IMG/VR virus record: IMGVR_UViG_3300034102_003027 | Span: 1-44,068 of that record | DNA length: 44,068 nucleotides | Reading direction: 5' to 3' (one strand) | Origin: a virus | Part shown: piece by piece, positions 44,036 to 44,068 of the stretch | Numbering within the stretch: the first letter of the stretch is position 1 | How the letters are laid out: every line of letters starts with the position of its first letter | Made by a program: the position numbers and the translations under genes | Notes under the pieces: model-generated | Database searches by the model: none | Told to the model about the DNA's origin: nothing | Seen by the model: only the letters and a program-made list of their open reading frames with translations

Positions 44036-44064
44036 TTGACCAAAAATTCCCCGTTTGCTATAAT
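44036..44064 (+). promoter_or_regulatory. Early-type sigma70 promoter at the window edge
   Basis: TTGACC 44036-44041, 17 bases ending TGC, TATAAT 44059-44064. It drives genes beyond the window; an ACTACTT block precedes the -35 as at other copies. Confidence 0.85.
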
Positions 44065-44068
44065 ATAG

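Noticed and set aside
1-44068. CRISPR array, insertion sequence, integrase or prophage attachment site
   Set aside because: I saw no regularly spaced repeats, transposase-like motifs, integrase catalytic set or flanking direct repeats. The only long repeats are the terminator-promoter cassettes and the promoter leader.

Overview
The window looks like part of a large virulent tailed-phage genome (Caudoviricetes), probably a T4-superfamily myovirus of a Gram-negative, aerobic proteobacterium, rather than a bacterial chromosome. Evidence seen directly: about 85 tightly packed genes, mostly short, joined by ATGA, TAATG and TTGA overlaps; a PAAR spike-tip gene beside two low-complexity virion-type proteins; an ATP-dependent DNA ligase, a LysM/transglycosylase, Sm-like, SWIM and cupin phage proteins; no integrase, rRNA, canonical tRNA or transposase. 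Host inference: perfect sigma70-type promoters, a PhoB-like box before pstS, an outer-membrane barrel, lipoproteins, a phasin-like protein and a PaaA homologue point to a (beta?)proteobacterium; this is inference only.

Layout. 1-3738: small cytosolic genes (glutaredoxin, methyltransferase) and a late structural block (Sm-like, PAAR, two long structural proteins). 3759-5250: promoter-rich run of small early genes. 5263-9896: DNA ligase, gamma-glutamylcyclotransferase-like protein, a perfect-consensus promoter driving a possible structured RNA, and a large membrane protein. 9893-13103: HldD-like epimerase, then a proteostasis block: ClpX, ribosomal protein bS21, Hsp20, ClpS. 13100-18386: phosphoesterase, class-III aminotransferase, amidotransferase-like protein, an outer-membrane barrel and PstS under a PhoB-like box. 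18446-25844: glycan or surface-modification block (two related glycosyltransferase-like proteins, UDP-sugar dehydrogenase, 2OG-type hydroxylase, amidinotransferase, SGNH hydrolase) with a UvdE repair nuclease in the middle. 25854-29578: TM protein with a Lys/Ala tail, phasin-like protein, SDR, and a run of exported proteins and lipoproteins including an entericidin-like one. 29633-34153: two ClpP-type proteases, the LysM/SLT lysozyme, a possible PD-(D/E)XK protein and a radical SAM enzyme. 34369-44014: many small conserved-looking phage genes, a second phosphoesterase, a GNAT, a remarkably complete PaaA (phenylacetyl-CoA epoxidase catalytic subunit) and an S11 D,D-peptidase.

Regulation is unusually legible. 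One promoter class is TTGAC(C/A)-N17-TATAAT, often with TGC before the -10, and often follows a terminator; in four cases the start codon lies at the expected transcription start, implying leaderless mRNAs. A second class is a TAAATA element found between genes and always oriented toward the next gene, resembling the T4-type late promoter. Several convergent gene pairs share one TTAA as both stop codons.

The most striking content is the almost complete Clp system (ClpX with an IGF loop, ClpS, canonical ClpP and a divergent ClpP) together with Hsp20 and bS21, suggesting the phage manages protein turnover and translation in the infected cell, alongside metabolic cargo (PstS, PaaA, phasin).
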